Below are positions 22,483 through 35,415 of a stretch of 64,000 nucleotides of DNA, one piece after another. The notes below the pieces were generated by a model. It did no database searches and was not told the DNA's origin. It saw only the letters and a list, made by a program, of their open reading frames with translations. Made by a program: the position numbers and the translations under genes. The first letter of the stretch is position 1. Each line of letters starts with the position of its first letter. Source of the stretch: Echinarachnius parma (taxonomy: Eukaryota; Echinodermata; Echinoidea; Clypeasteroida; Echinarachniidae); NCBI GenBank assembly GCA_037951105.1, contig JBAMJV010003111.1, forward strand, positions 1 through 64,000, written 5' to 3'.

Positions 22483-22990
22483 TAAGGCGTGGCCCACTTT
22501 GAGTGCCCATGTATTGTGCACAGGAAGTGCAAGTTCTAGTGTAGCCTAATTGTTCGCGTAAACCCTAGTGATGCTTTCCTTTGTGATTAAATATATGGAT
22601 GGCCTGACGGTCTCCATTATAAAAGATAAAAGAAGTGAGAGTTGTTGTATTTCAATAGACCGTGGACGCATGGCACACTTTCAGATTACGCGCGTATTGT
22701 TTATAGGAAATGAAAGTGTTCCGCAGAAATCAATACTCAAACAAATCAAACAAAACTCAAATATAGCGCTAATCAAAGTACCGCATATTATGCGGTGCTT
22801 TGAATTTTTTATTGAAAAGAAAGGATTAAACAGTTAGTTGTTCATTAGTTGTGGGTGGAATATTTTTCATAGTCCTCAGGATACATGCAATTTCATTTGT
22901 AGCTCAACGGAAATAATGCAATGATTGCGTCACAAAAGATTCCCAAACTAAAGCGTTGATAACGTGTCATAAGCGTATATAAACACACAA
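22483..22990. repeat. Flanking repeat, copy 1 (right part)
   Basis: Together with 17583-17705 this forms one copy of a unit of about 680 bases split by the 4.8-kb transposon. The unbroken second copy is 23970-24655. Inside the unit, a motif of about 100 bases (GATG..TTCCTTTGTGAT ... TTCAATAGACCG) is itself repeated twice. Confidence 0.85.
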
Positions 22991-23054
22991 AATATGTTTA
23001 TAATCATGGCAAGTTTTTGTCAAGGCATATTAGAACGATTGGAATAAATTTCAT

Positions 23055-23620
23055 CATCTTCATCAGCATCCTCATAGTCAATTTCATTCTTATCATCATC
23101 ATCATCACCATCACTAAGATCATGGTCATTATCATTATCATTATCACCAGCGATAACATTATCATCATTACCATCATCATCATCGATATCATTATCATCA
23201 TCATCATCGTTATCATCATTATCATCATCATCATCATTATCATTATTATAATCGTCATCATCATTATCATAATCGTCATCATCTTCATCAGCATCATCAT
23301 CGTCAATTTAATTCTTATCATCATTATCATCATTACCATCATCATCATCACCATCACTAAGATCATGGTCATTATCATTATCACCATCGATAACATTATC
23401 ATCATTACCATCATCATCATCGATATCATTATCATCATCATCATCGTTATCATCATTATCATCATCATCATCATTATCATTATTATAATCGTCATCATCA
23501 TTATCATAATCGTCATCATCTTAATCAGTATCATCATCGTCAATTTCATTTTTATCATCATTATCATCATCATCATCATCATCATTACCATCATCTTCAT
23601 CAGCATCATCGTCACTCATA
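23055..23620. repeat. ATC-type microsatellite array 1
   Basis: Imperfect ATC/ATT array with a higher-order repeat of about 235 bases (compare 23110-23300 with 23345-23530). The Met- or Ile-only open frames on both strands are artefacts. Confidence 0.97.
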
Positions 23621-23757
23621 ATTTTACAAATTTGCGGAAGTTTAATTTACATTTGTTTCAGGTTGTTTTGAATCATATAACTAATCAATCAACTTTTTAT
23701 ATATATTAAAATATAAGTACAATCATACAAAATATTTATGAAATCAGTGGTGTATAG

Positions 23758-23758
23758 C

Positions 23759-23809
<51 letters not shown>

Positions 23810-23812
23810 TAT
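23758..23812. repeat. ATA microsatellite
   Basis: About 17 AAT units. The stretch 23870-23955 after it holds the same GGGAGCATACTA...GGGCAAC piece as the SINE tails. Confidence 0.95.
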
Positions 23813-23969
23813 AGCTATTATATAGCAGAACAGCCTCTAATTATTATTACCCCTGGTCATATGGTACAGCCAGACCCGCACAATTATCTTGTACACATTC
23901 TCAACTCCTCGGGGAGCATACTAGCGGCGGGCAACCCTATAGGTGCACCAAGCTAATCGTTGGGCTGAT

Positions 23970-24655
23970 AACCTAATCTTTACTGATGCCTACTGATGCG
24001 CTCCTTTGTGATACATTTTGAATGGATGGTGTGACGCGCGGTCTCTATTGACAAAGATAAGAGAGGATCGAGATGTCGTTTTTCAATAGACCGATAAGGC
24101 GTGGCCCACTTTGAGTGCCCATGTATTGTGCACAGGAAGTGCAAGTTCTAGTGTAATTGTTCGCGTAAACCCTAGTGATGCTTTCCTTTGTGATTAAATA
24201 TATGGATGGCCTGACGGTCTCCATTATAAAAGATAAAAGAAGTGAGAGTTGTTGTATTTCAATAGACCGTGGACGCATTGCGCACTTTCAGATTACGCGC
24301 GTATTGTTTATAGGAAATGAAAGTGTTCCGCAGAAATCAATACCCAAACAAATCAAACAAAACTCAAATATAGCGCTAATCAAAGTACCGCATATTATGC
24401 GGTGCTTTGAATATTTTTTTCTTGAGAAAGAAAGGATTAAACAGTTAGTTGTTTATTAGTTGTGGGTAGAATATTTTTCATAGTTCTAAAGATACATGAA
24501 ATTTCATTTGTAGCTCAACGAAAATAATGCAATGATTGCGTCGCAAAAGATTCCCAAACTAAAGCGATGATAATGTGTCATAAGCGTATATAAACACACA
24601 CAATATATGTTTATAATCATGGCGAGTTTTTGTCAAGGCATATTAGAACGATTGA
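23970..24655. repeat. Flanking repeat, copy 2 (unbroken, holds the empty site)
   Basis: Nearly identical to 17583-17705 joined to 22486-22990. It lacks the 4.8-kb insertion and keeps a single TAA at 24095-24097. Both copies are followed by ATC arrays, so repeat and array were duplicated together. Confidence 0.9.
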
Positions 24656-24724
24656 AATAAAATGAATATGTTTTGCTTGCAAAAGCATGTATTTAAAAAA
24701 GGACAGTATTCTTTTATATGTTTT

Positions 24725-25810
24725 AGTTCATCATCATTATCATCATTACCATCATCATCATCGATATCATTATCATCATCATCATCGTTATCATCATCAT
24801 TATCATCATCGTCATCATTATCATAATCGTCATCATCTTCATCAGTATAATCATCGTTAATTTCATTCATCAGCATCATCGACACGATCATCATTATCAT
24901 CAGTATCATCATCGTGAATTTCATTCTTATCATCATCTTCATCAGCATCATCGACACGATCATCATCATTTTCATCATTTTATCATTATCATCATCATCG
25001 TCATCATCATTATCAGCATCATTATCATCAGTATCAGCATCATTATCGTCATCATCAGTATCATAATCGTCATCATTATCATACTCGTCATCATTATCAC
25101 ACTCGTCATCATCTTCATCAGTATCATCGTGAATGTCATTCTTATCATCATCATCATCTTCATCAGCATCATCGACACGATCATCATTTTCATCATTTTA
25201 TCATTATCATCATCATCATCGTCATCATCATTATCAGCATCATTATCATCAGTATCAGCATCATTATCGTCATCATCAGTATCATAATCGTCATCATTAT
25301 CATACTCGTCATCATTATCACACTCGTCATCATCTTCATCAGTATCATCATCGTGAATTTCATTCTTATCATCATCATCATCTTCATCAGCATCATCGAC
25401 ACGATCATCATCATCATCATCGTCATCATTATCAGCATCATTATCATCAGTATCAGCATCATTATCGTCATCATCAGTATCATAATCGTCATCATTATCA
25501 TACTCGTCATCATTATCACACTCGTCATCATCTTCATCAGTATCATCATCGTGAATTTCATTCTTATCATCATCATCATCGACACGATCATCATCATTTT
25601 CATCATTTTATCATTATCATCATCATCGTCATCATCAGTATCATAATCCTCATCATTATCGTCATCATCATTATCATACTCGTCATCATCTTCATCAGCA
25701 TCATTTTCATTACTATCATCAGCATTATCACCATCGATATCATTATCATCATTAATCGTCATCATCATTATCAGTATCACCTTCATCATCATCATTATCA
25801 TCATCAGTGA
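24725..25810. repeat. ATC-type microsatellite array 2
   Basis: About 1.1 kb of ATC-based repeats with a higher-order unit of about 200-240 bases marked by GACACGATCATCATC (near 24885, 24950, 25170, 25395, 25580). The unit copies are well conserved. Confidence 0.97.
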
Positions 25811-25829
25811 TGAACCAGTTACCGACATC

Positions 25830-27250
25830 ATTGCAACTTATCCAATCAGTGTAAGCACAAATTTAAGCAGAGAACATTCCATTTAGTTATGTAATCATAC
25901 AAAAACACATCACTTTATTCCATGAATTTACTCAACTTGTCGATGTCATTACTAGGTGACACCCAATATTTATTATGAAAGATGCATACTACTACATATT
26001 CAAACTCCATGATGATTGCACATTACATTTCATTTTTGTGCATTTATTATGATGACAAATAATTCTTATCAAACAATATATCATCCTCCTGATATTTATA
26101 TCCATGCTGTGAGTATAGTTCACTTGAGTACTTCAGTATATTCCATGCTCATGTTGATACAAGATCTACATAATTAATTCAAAGATATGTAGTATGTATT
26201 TTTGCATATGAAATATCAAGTAATTACATTTTCAAATTCAAATTATGTACATCAAAATATTGCAAAAGGCAAGTTTTGATACATATTTCTTCCAATGGTC
26301 ATGAATAAATTATTACAATTTAGAAAAAATCAATTCATGAAGAACATGTCTGTGAGTAGATACGAGAATTGACAGCAATGTACAATTTTACACAATTTAT
26401 AAATTACAAGATCATGTAGTTGGACAGAAAGCATACCTATAATAACAAAATATAAAGTAAAGGTACACAAAGTATGAGTCAAAATAAATACTGTACTAAT
26501 CTGAAGTGTTCAATGTCACTTGTTGATCCGTCATAAGATTTACACAAAACATTTCATACATTTACATATCACATGCTGGGAATATCTCATGTCGGAAGAA
26601 ATATTTTCATGTCAAGGTAATAACAATAAGTCACTCGTACATGTAGATCCATGAGATGCAGATACACGCTGGAAATATCACATGTCCATAAATAGATATT
26701 GAATTCTTTCACCTCAACGTAATAAACAAGTGTTCTTATAAAGTCACTCGTAGCGGCTCCTCATCATGAGCAGATACATGCTGGAAAAATCACATGTCCA
26801 TCAAGGAAAATTTAATTATTTCATCACAAAGTAATAAAACATTTAGCGTTCTTATAAGGTCATTTGTAACCTTATGAGCAGATACATGCTGGGAATATCA
26901 AATGTCCATAAAGAAATATTCAATTCTTTCACCTCAATGTAATAATCAGTAAGTGTTCTTATAAAGTCGCTTCACGGTATGTATGTGAGTGAAGAGACAC
27001 ATTATACAAATAAACTCAATCATTGTAATAAATAAGGAAAGATCGTGTATCCACAAATAAATCAATTTGATCATCTATACATACAATTAGTGAAATAATG
27101 TTATGGCAACAATGGCATAGATATGAAAACATGAAATACGATTCATCAAATGAAAGCAGATCTATACAGAATAATTAACCCATTTTGTTATTCCAAATTA
27201 TTCAATGTATTTATGTTTCATGTGTCTTTGGTAACTGATGATTACATGTA
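25830..27250. other. No gene; degenerate tandem repeat at 26560-27000
   Basis: AT-rich DNA. Between about 26560 and 27000 four or five units of roughly 90-110 bases recur, each with AGATACATGCTGG, ATATCACATGTCCATAA, TTCTTTCACC and GTTCTTATAAAGTCACT. It lies just 3' of the piggyBac gene. Confidence 0.6.
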
Positions 27251-27286
27251 GCCTAACAACAAGGATTAAGATCATCAAGTTCTGTA

Positions 27287-29559
27287 CTATCCTGAGCGAT
27301 AATTTGCTTTGGTGTGGTATCGTTCAAAGCAAAGGATGTGGAGAGGGACTTCACACTTTCTGCACATAAATCTTGATTCAGGGCGTGATGTTTGATCTCC
27401 TTTTTGCTTCCGTTTTCCAAGCGGCTTAGGCTTGCACGCAACACATGGTCGAGTTGCGTCTGGCTTATTTGCTGTAGGAGGGACATGCATGGGCCAATGT
27501 TGAGATTCTGAAAATTCCAGCCTTAGTACGTTTTCCTTATTGCATCTCCTCCCAGATCGGACTGGTCGCGGTCGGTCCTGCGCAAGCTGGTTGCCAAAGG
27601 CAATCATCTGCTCGATGAGGTCTATGACAAAGTTTAAATGGTCTACATTCCTGTCTGATACATGGCAGTACACAATGTATGCATTCGTCACCGCCAAATC
27701 GTTCAGATGAAATATGAGTTTTTTATACCACTTGAGAGATTTTCTCATATCTGCGTATTTGTTAGTTAGAAAGTCTGACAAGTCTACTCCACCCATGTAT
27801 TTGTTATAATCGAGAACAACGTCTGGTTTTTGAATGTTTTCCCCTGTCACAGGATGTTTTTTCTGTGTATCACTGAAGGTGTTGGTATGGAGAGTGCTCA
27901 GCATTGTTACATCACGTTTATCAAACCACAGCATGGCGAGCAGTTCCTTAGATCGTCTGAAGATGGACATCCCACGGGTTAGCTTTTGAGCCGGTTTCAG
28001 ATTTTTAGGCATTTCACGTCTATTTGCTCTAACAGTTCCACAAGCATGGGTCCTCCGCTTGAAAAGTTCTGCAAAAAGTGTAGGACTTGTGTACCAATTG
28101 TCCATGAAAAGGCGGTATCCTTTGTCCAAAAGTCCTGTCATCATTGACATCACAAGTCCAACAATGGTGTCCTTAGCTTTACCGGTGTAAAGTCTAAATT
28201 TCCACGTATATCCAGTCGGATCACATATCTTATACGCTTTCATGCCATACTTTGCTGGCTTGCGGGGGTTATATGTCTTGAAGCTCAGGCGCCCATAGAA
28301 CTTGATGAGGGCCTCGTCGATCGCGATGGAGCGAAATGGTGTGAAGACTTTATGGAACGCTGTCGTTACTGCGTCATAAAATGGCCGGAGTTTGAAGAGC
28401 GGGTCGTAGCTTGGGTCACTGCGCTGCTTGGCCTGGTTGTTATCATTGAAGTGAAGGAAGCGGAGAAGAAGAGTGAAGCGGTCCCTCGTCATAGTCTGGC
28501 CGAAGAAAGGGGTGGCAAGGATGTTCCTGGTAGACCAGTAGAGATGGATTGCAGGTTTCCCGACGACTCCCATGAGCATGCATAACGCCCAGAAGATGAT
28601 GAGCTCTCCTGCAAAATAAAAAGAAAGAAAAAACAATTCTTCAATACTTCATACTCTTCATACATGTAAAAATGACACGAGTCATAAACTTCACTATAAA
28701 TATCAAACTAACATTTGAAAAGGTCTTTTGTCAACACTATGCCACATACATGTAGTTACAGAACATCTTCTTAGTCTTACAATCTTCTTACATTACAATT
28801 GAAAATAAATAAGATAATAGAAACCCTTTTTTATTCGTATGCTGAAGAAAAACAGAAATAATACATATCAATTGTATGTTTAGTAAAGGTAATTTTGATA
28901 TTATTTCTGGATTAACAAAATACAAGTCTTAGACTGTACATACCTGCACTAGTTCTGGTCCAGTTCTTGGCTGGTGATGATGGCGATGGAGGGGATTCTC
29001 TCAGGACCGAAGACGCGTATTTGTTGGTCTCAACTGCAACTTCCTCAAATGTTTCCTTTGACACAAATTTGAGATAACAGTCCAGCGGAGTTGAAGTTGG
29101 TGACAGGCCTGTATCAGGACTGATACCAGGGGTGCCTGTAAACTCGAAGTGTTGAGGTCCGTCAGATGGGTTATCCTCCCAGGTCCGCCCCACTGGCTCT
29201 GCAGCTGCGACTCGACGACGCTTGTTCCCGCTATCCCCCGGCACGGAAGCGGTCGCAATGGGCTCGGCTGCATGTTGGTCCCCCCTAACTCCCCGGTCGG
29301 TTCGGTCTGGATCGAGGGTATCGTTACGAGCGCTGGCGGGGTTTACATGAGTATTTCCATTCGTGGACTCTGCTGTATTCTCCGATTCAAAGAAATCATC
29401 GAACGTCGTGGTTTCATATTGTTCATTTTCTACGTCCGACGAATACTCTTCTTCGCTTGATAAGTCCATTTTATCAAATTCATTTTCAGAGTCCGAGTCA
29501 AGGATCGCTTCTCGAGCATCTTCAACGCTAAACAGAGACTTCGTTCCATGACGAGACAT
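27287..29559 (-). CDS. piggyBac-family transposase, two exons
   Basis: Exon 1 is 29559-28944 and exon 2 is 28608-27287, joined in frame across a Gly codon to give 645 aa. It would cut and paste its element at TTAA sites in the nucleus. The N-terminal 200 residues are acidic and Ser-rich. The DDE-type domain carries AIDEALIKFYGR (Asp303), FMDNWYTSP (Asp375) and LDYNKYMGGVD (Asp472, with Asp481 after it), the three catalytic Asp positions of piggyBac. The C-terminus is a Cys-rich zinc module: CVACK (from 594), then CRKC, and LCFERYH near the end. Exon 2 starts at a good acceptor (TTTTGCAG) and exon 1 ends at CAG|GTATGT. No stop or frameshift is seen, so the protein may be functional. Closest in style to PGBD4-type proteins. 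Confidence 0.9.
28609..28943 (-). other. Intron of the piggyBac transposase gene
   Basis: 335 bases, AT-rich, GT-AG borders (GTATGT start; T-rich tract then TTTTGCAG end). Removing it gives one continuous frame. Confidence 0.8.
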
Positions 29560-30354
29560 TTTGAGATACGATGTTACATTGATAGTGATAAGCTATTACC
29601 AACGAATTGAGAACTAATTTGTGAAACAAACTACTCATGAAAATCAAAACGTTGTACTAAATAGTAAAAATCCGAGACTTTATGGCACGATGCGCAGTTG
29701 ATATCCGACAAGCTTGCATTGAAATAATGGGAATGACTAGATCGAGACTAGCTAATATCCTAAATAATAAACCGGCCCGGTAGCCTGTATACGCATGAAT
29801 GACCTGGAGATCAGAGCTAGGGCTTACCGCGAGCGAGACGGCTTATAACACTGTAAGCTATTCAATTCTGGGCCCAGTACCGTGTATAGGCGTGAATGAA
29901 TATCGATCGATCTCATTGTGTGTACGTGTGCGCGCGTGCCGTGTACAAAAGATACGCAGAGCGAGTTTGGAATTCGCTGCTTGTAAAATCATAATGTCCG
30001 GCTTACACAGTTCTAGGTAATAATAGACCCAGCGAAACCAAAATCCAGTCAAAATTGCATAAACTCACTTGTATGTGTTTGTATACGAATATCCTGAAAG
30101 AGGACTCATGCATTTCCATGCTAAACTTGTAATAAAACGAAAAATACACAACTACAGTCGGTAAAAATTGAGATGCATGTAGCCAAGAGATCAAGGTTTG
30201 TATCCATATAATTTATATTTAATTTAGAAGGAAAATAGATGTATTTGTATGCAATTAAACTAGCCCTTTCTCGGACCCGAGAAATCTCGGTTCCCGTCTG
30301 TGAGTAGGCTCCACGGGAACCGAGAATTCTCGGGCCCCGTAGTAAACGGGTTAA
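29560..30354 (-). promoter_or_regulatory. piggyBac 5' region and right terminus
   Basis: Holds the untranslated leader and, at 30258-30350, the element end. The end has a subterminal palindrome: GGGAACCGAGAATTCTCGGG and, further in, GAGAAATCTCGGTTCCCG. The outermost bases are CGTAGTAAACGGG followed by TTAA. No TATA box is obvious. Confidence 0.55.
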
Positions 30355-31329
30355 TGCCCCCTGAAGGTCGAAGAAAGACCTCAACTAGCCCGAGCTTTTT
30401 TTAAGGCCTAAAGCTAAATGACAGAAATGGGAAACGCCCCACCCCAAATCAAATTAAATTGCACGCTATTTATTACCAACCATGTGAAATGATATATTTT
30501 GTTACTTATATGGGATTATAATATGTGACCGGCCTATAACAATTTTGGAAAGCCGTTAGTTTCTTTGTCAAATCACTGAACAATTATGTGTAAAAGGCAT
30601 ACATTTTGCATGTATTCAATGCGTATGCGCGTTCTGTGCCTAAAATGTGATGAAACGAATTTGTAGGTGACTGTGAACAGTCCGGGCTCGCTGTACGTGG
30701 TATATGTTCTAGAATATAAAAGTGGGTGGTTACAATGTCCTTTATAATTAAACGGGAATTAAAATGGCTAATTAGGCAGTAACAAATACAACCAAAGCGT
30801 TTGTTATTTTGTGTAATACATGTAGTTATCATATTTTAAAGAAGTATACAATGTATAACTTTCTAGTTTCGATTTCACCATCGTCTGTTTATTTAATTTA
30901 TTGATTGCGGTAGATACATTTACCAAAGTAGTTGATGGCGCCTACATGATGGCAATACCTGTTAGAATTGAACATACATCTGACCGTTATTTTGTATTCT
31001 ATTTGTTTATTCCCCCTATAATTATGTTAATGCCCTAATGAGTTTTAGAAGTCGAGGTCTGGGTGGGTAGGAGACATGGGGGAAACTTATAGGAGGGGGG
31101 GGGGGGGGGGGGGCTAGACTTTTTTTTTGCGGGGTTGTGCCTCAGTCAACAGCCAACGGGGGTATAGGGAACTGGTGACGGGGGTGGGGGGGGGGGGGGG
31201 GTAAGGTCTTGGGAGCTGTCAAGCTGAGTGACAAACAGAGCTTTGGGAGCTGACAAGTTTTTTTTTATAGGTCTAATATAAAGAACGGGTATTGTTCACT
31301 TATAGATCTGCATAGAAAATAATATATAA

Positions 31330-31757
31330 TTTATTAATTATCTATCATTTATTAATTGAAAGCATGTATATATAGTGCGCCACTGTTGATCAATCTTGCA
31401 TACGTCATTATGGCATTGTGGAATCATAAAATAATAGTTTCTCTAGGCAAACATATGTACAGTTGTTTCGACCGCTCCATATTTGCATGGTATTGTTGAC
31501 TTGAGAAATGGAGCGAGACGGTACACAATGGCAACAGCATGTATGCAACAATATGTATTGTTGTTGATTTAGGTTATTTTTACAAATATTTTGTTCAAAC
31601 ACCTAATAACGGAAACAAACCAAAAATTGAGTTGGTGGAGATAATTTTGATTGTGGCTATAATATGTATTGCACTAATGTTGGTAGTCATGACTTTGTTA
31701 GCTTTTGTTACTTTATTAATTTGTTTAACAAACACTAACTCTAGCTGTCACCTGTAA
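31330..31757 (+). pseudogene. Small multi-pass membrane protein, decayed, left copy
   Basis: Pieces encode APLLI....VI.ALWNHKIIVSLGKH, then (after a frame change) YATICIVVDLGYFYKYFVQT, then NKPKIELVEIILIVAIICIA and a further hydrophobic stretch. They match the decayed copy at 59852-59390. At least two lesions differ from the other copy: an early stop after ATG-TAT-ATA and a frame change near 31500-31530. Three hydrophobic segments are visible and a fourth is likely. I do not recognise the family. Confidence 0.5.
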
Positions 31758-32091
31758 ATGTTGCTGGAACATACATGTACAGAATAATAAAGGAATAACT
31801 TATCACATGAATATTTACAAAAGAACATTGATGATACAAGCATGAATATAATCATGACATCCAGATATGTACAATACTTTTATATATGGAATCGGGCTAA
31901 AAATTACAGTGTGTGTGATTTTCTGCCTATATCGTAACTTTGTTGATGTTGAAAAAAGTGATACTGATCTAATTAGCTTACTGATTAACAATGGCCTACA
32001 TGTGGTAGCTGTTAGATATTAAATCAAGGAGATATATTTCATTTATTATAGTACATGTGCATATCTACGCTCATATCATTCTATACATAAT

Positions 32092-33425
32092 TAAAGGGAT
32101 CTAGTAACTTTGTTGGCATGCACATAAAGTGATGAACGGTTGGTGAAATGTGTGGTTTTGTGATTTGATTTGTCTTTTGATCAAGGGCGTCGATTTCTTC
32201 TCGCGGGCCCGGGTTGTTATGGCTGAAGGGGGGGGGGGGGGGGGGGGGGGGGGCAAAGCTTTTTAATTCGGCTGTTTAGAAATTGGAAGATTATTAAGTG
32301 CACATTGCAAGCATCAGGTTATGAGCTGGGCTTTGTCCAATATAAACACTAGCCTGATAGATACATATAGTGCAAGCATTCTGATGGAACCCTGAATAGC
32401 ACCAGTCATGGGATACCCACATTGGGAAGCTTATTTGGGGTCCAGGGGGCGGAGCCCCCGGAAGCTTTGGAATTTGTAATATCCAGATATAAAGATGGTG
32501 TCTATATTTAAATATAGATTTAACTATTCTTTATTGATTGGCTTTTGAATTAGCTGTTTAGAGATTGGAAGATTATTAAGTGCACATTGCAAGCATCCTG
32601 TAGTGATGAGGTCACTGTCCAAGTATGGATGAATTTTAGCCTGATAGATAAATACTGTCGATTGCAATCATCCTGATGGAACCCTGACCCATATTGGAAA
32701 GCTTATTGGGAGTCCAGGGGGCGAAGCCCCCGGAAGCTTTGGGATTTGTAATATCCATAATAGTTAGCTCAATTTTAGTGAGCGAATCGCAAACGCACAG
32801 TGGGCCAGGATCGCCAGAAAGTTTGCCGAGAGAAGTCCTGAATAAAACTATTTAATGACTACATGGCTGGTACTGGGTCAAATAACCGTAATAAGGGTTC
32901 CAGGGGCGTAGCCCCGGAAGATTTTGGATTTGGGTAGTTTAGCATTATCAAAAAGTGGTTTAAAGAAGACTATAGTAACAACTTCCATTCATGAGAGGGG
33001 GCAATGCTCCTAAATGTTAATGTTATTATATATTTTTGAACCCCAAATATTTGGGGGGGGGGGGGGGGGATGATAATACAGGCCTTCACCCACCAGAAAT
33101 ATTGGGGGGGGGGGGGTATATCCCCCCATCCCCCCGTGATCGACGCCCCTGCTTTTGATTATTATGTGAATATCTCACGTTAAATTCATGTTACATTATG
33201 GCCGAGTAATGAGACAAAATGCAAAGTAATATTCCTTTACTCATTGCAATGACTTTATACACAGTAATGACTATCAAGTGGATAGTTTAATATCAGAATA
33301 CTACATTCATAAACATCTTTTTAACAAAAAAGGACATGTTATTAACAACCAAAACCTGTGTCATGCATCTATTGGTAATACGGATACAACACGTATAAAA
33401 GAACCACTAGATTTGTGGATTTGGA
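32092..33425. mobile_element. MITE family 1 copy split by a hAT-like element
   Basis: Left end TTAAAGGGATCTAGTAAC at 32092. The interior is split at 32182-33151, resumes at 33152 and runs to GATTTGTGGATTTGG near 33425, where the right terminus is lost. The same MITE copy stands in the inverted arm at 58022-58813, so it predates the duplication. Confidence 0.75.
32182..33151. mobile_element. hAT-like non-autonomous element with exact 8-base duplication
   Basis: Ends CAAGGGCGTCGAT and ATCGACGCCCCTG. The flanking CTTTTGAT (32174-32181 and 33152-33159) is a perfect 8-base target duplication, the hAT signature. Three internal copies of GTCCAGGGGGCGGAGCCCCC (or variants at 32711 and 32900) mark it as a relative of the 9226-10762 element. 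Absent from the other arm, so inserted after the D/F duplication. No open frame. Confidence 0.88.
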
Positions 33426-33481
33426 AAAAAAAATATTATTGCTGGAATGTTGAAATGTATCGATCACCTTTTCCGAATGTC

Positions 33482-34809
33482 CTGGGGGTGTATTCTGAAA
33501 ATCGTCTTATCTTTTGTATTATCTTTTGTCATAAGTCCATAAGATAATACACCACTAAAATTGTCATAAATCGGTATTCTGAAAATTGTCTTAAGGGCAT
33601 CATATCTTTCCCTGACCACGCCCATTAGTGCTGAGTTAACCAATCAAAATTGTTGTTACAAAATGTTTATATGCCCCCTCAGCCAATCAAAGTGGGTTAA
33701 ATTGCGTATGCGTCGCATTTTCTTTAAATGCGCGCATCTAACTAGCTTTGCGCACACATAGAATTTTCAATCAAAAGCCGTATTCAGACGATGAAAGCCA
33801 AGTTCTTAAGAATTGCAATTCTTAAGAATTGCAATTCTTAAGAACTTCAAAATGTGTGTTCAAACGATGCCAATTCTCGAGAGTTGCAATTCTTAAGAAT
33901 TAAAACCGGAAGTAGCATGCGCGCCTTTCTCATTTGAGGTCACGCGCGCTCACTTGACTTGTTTTCACACCGGAAGCATATCTCGGTCATGAGGTCAACC
34001 CAAACCACGAGTCTCGAAGCTGATTGTGTTCAGACGGAAAAAAAAGTAGACTGCGCGCAGTCGCGCGCTTATCGCGCGCTCATTCTGCGCAAAATCTTAC
34101 AAGTATCTTGTGGTTATCTTGTGGTTTGCAAACCACAAGATAACCACAAGATAACCACAAGATTGCGCATTTTTTGCAGTGTGCGCAATCTCGTGGTTTG
34201 GAAACCACAAGATAACCACGAGTTTTGCGTGTTCAAACGAGCGCAAACCACAAGATATTCTTAAGAATTGCAAACCACAAGATAACCACAAGATAACCAC
34301 GAGATTTGCTTTTATCGTCTGAATGCGGCTAATGTTCAAGAAATGTATATATTTTGGTCAAAGAGTATTTTTGTAATTATGGGATTTTCATATAGTTAGA
34401 TTTTCAATGGAATTTTCTCCCCCTCACTCTTATTTTCTAACTTTTTCGCACGTACACACAACAAACATAGGGAGCTCTTTAAAATCTCAAATAATTGTCT
34501 TTAAATATGTTTAAACAAGATATAACAAAAGGAAAATACTGCCCCATAGCTGTCTCGGCATATGGGTAGAATTTATGATAATTTCATGATGAGATAAAAG
34601 ATAAGAGAGTTTTCAGAATACACATTTTCCACCTCTGCTTGCGCGAACGCGCTTATCAATAATGCGTGGCAAGGCGCGCCAGCTAATAGAGGTTAACAAA
34701 CTTTCAGAGATAATACAAAAGATATGAGAGTTTTCAGAATACCGGTTTTGTCATAAGTCTAAGATAATACGATATTAGGGAAAAGACGATTTTCAGAATA
34801 CACCCCCAG
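33482..34809. mobile_element. 1.3-kb inverted-repeat element with a nested palindromic element
   Basis: Outer ends CTGGGGGTGTATTCTGAAAA and the inverse at 34790-34809. The nested element at 33776-34330 has ends AGCCGTATTCAGACGATGAA and its inverse. Inside it are palindromes of CTTAAGAATTGCAATT and an array of ATAACCACAAG that turns to its own inverse around a TTTGCAAACC centre (34100-34310). No coding sequence. Absent from the other arm. Confidence 0.8.
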
Positions 34810-35089
34810 TATATTATACGTCGATAGGAGGACAGAATAAACAACTGTGTAAATACATATTTAGGTCTCTATTTCTTCAGGACCAAACATTTTACTATGT
34901 TTACATAAGTTCATGAGCCGTGCACATGATGATGCTGTGAGATCAAGCTAAAAGTCTTTGGGGTTCCGGTCTTGCCGAACTCCCATTTTGTGACCGATTA
35001 ATACAAATTTTACTATAGTATTCACCAACTATTTCAATAGTGTATTGACACGTACTACACAGATCAAAGTATATTGTTTCGACATGAAT

Positions 35090-35145
35090 AAAACAGAGAG
35101 AGAGGGAGAGAGAGAGGGAAACAGAGAGAGAGAGAGAGAGAAGGA
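35090..35145. repeat. GA microsatellite
   Basis: Imperfect AG repeat in the 5' flank of D. It is not expanded at the matching place near gene F. Confidence 0.9.
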
Positions 35146-35299
35146 GCTGTGCTTCGTTCCACTCAACGAACACCCCTTGAAAGTGAAACAAACGTGAAAC
35201 ATAAGGAAGTAATTAAGCATCGTCATGAATATACGTATCATGAATTAACCTCTGATATACACGTTTTACCATTATACGCGATGTTATAATCGGATATTG

Positions 35300-35415
35300 A
35301 CTAATGCGTCACGGAAGCGGGAGATTGGCGGATCATACTAAACACATAATTCTTAATCATCAACCGATCGACAAAACGAAGTTGTCCAGATATAACGCTA
35401 TTTCCATTATCCACA
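35300..35415 (+). promoter_or_regulatory. Gene D 5' leader
   Basis: Near-identical to the leader of F and similar to that of C (GCGTCACG.AAGCG, GCGGATCATACTAAACACAT). Small length differences change the frame relative to C and F just before the ATG, which supports starting at 35416. Confidence 0.6.

Noticed and set aside
22568-22837. Conserved 89-codon frame, repeated at 24175-24459
   Set aside because: The conservation comes from recent duplication of the whole 680-base repeat; changes include a frame difference at the end and there is no domain.
23004-25831. Open frames of up to 230 codons made of Met, Ile, Ser or His
   Set aside because: They are translations of ATC microsatellites on both strands, with no complex sequence or start context.
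27175-27191. TTAACCCATTTTG as the left end of the piggyBac element
   Set aside because: Kept only as an alternative: it matches the right end at few positions, while 15489-15505 matches exactly. Not fully excluded because it gives a normal element size.
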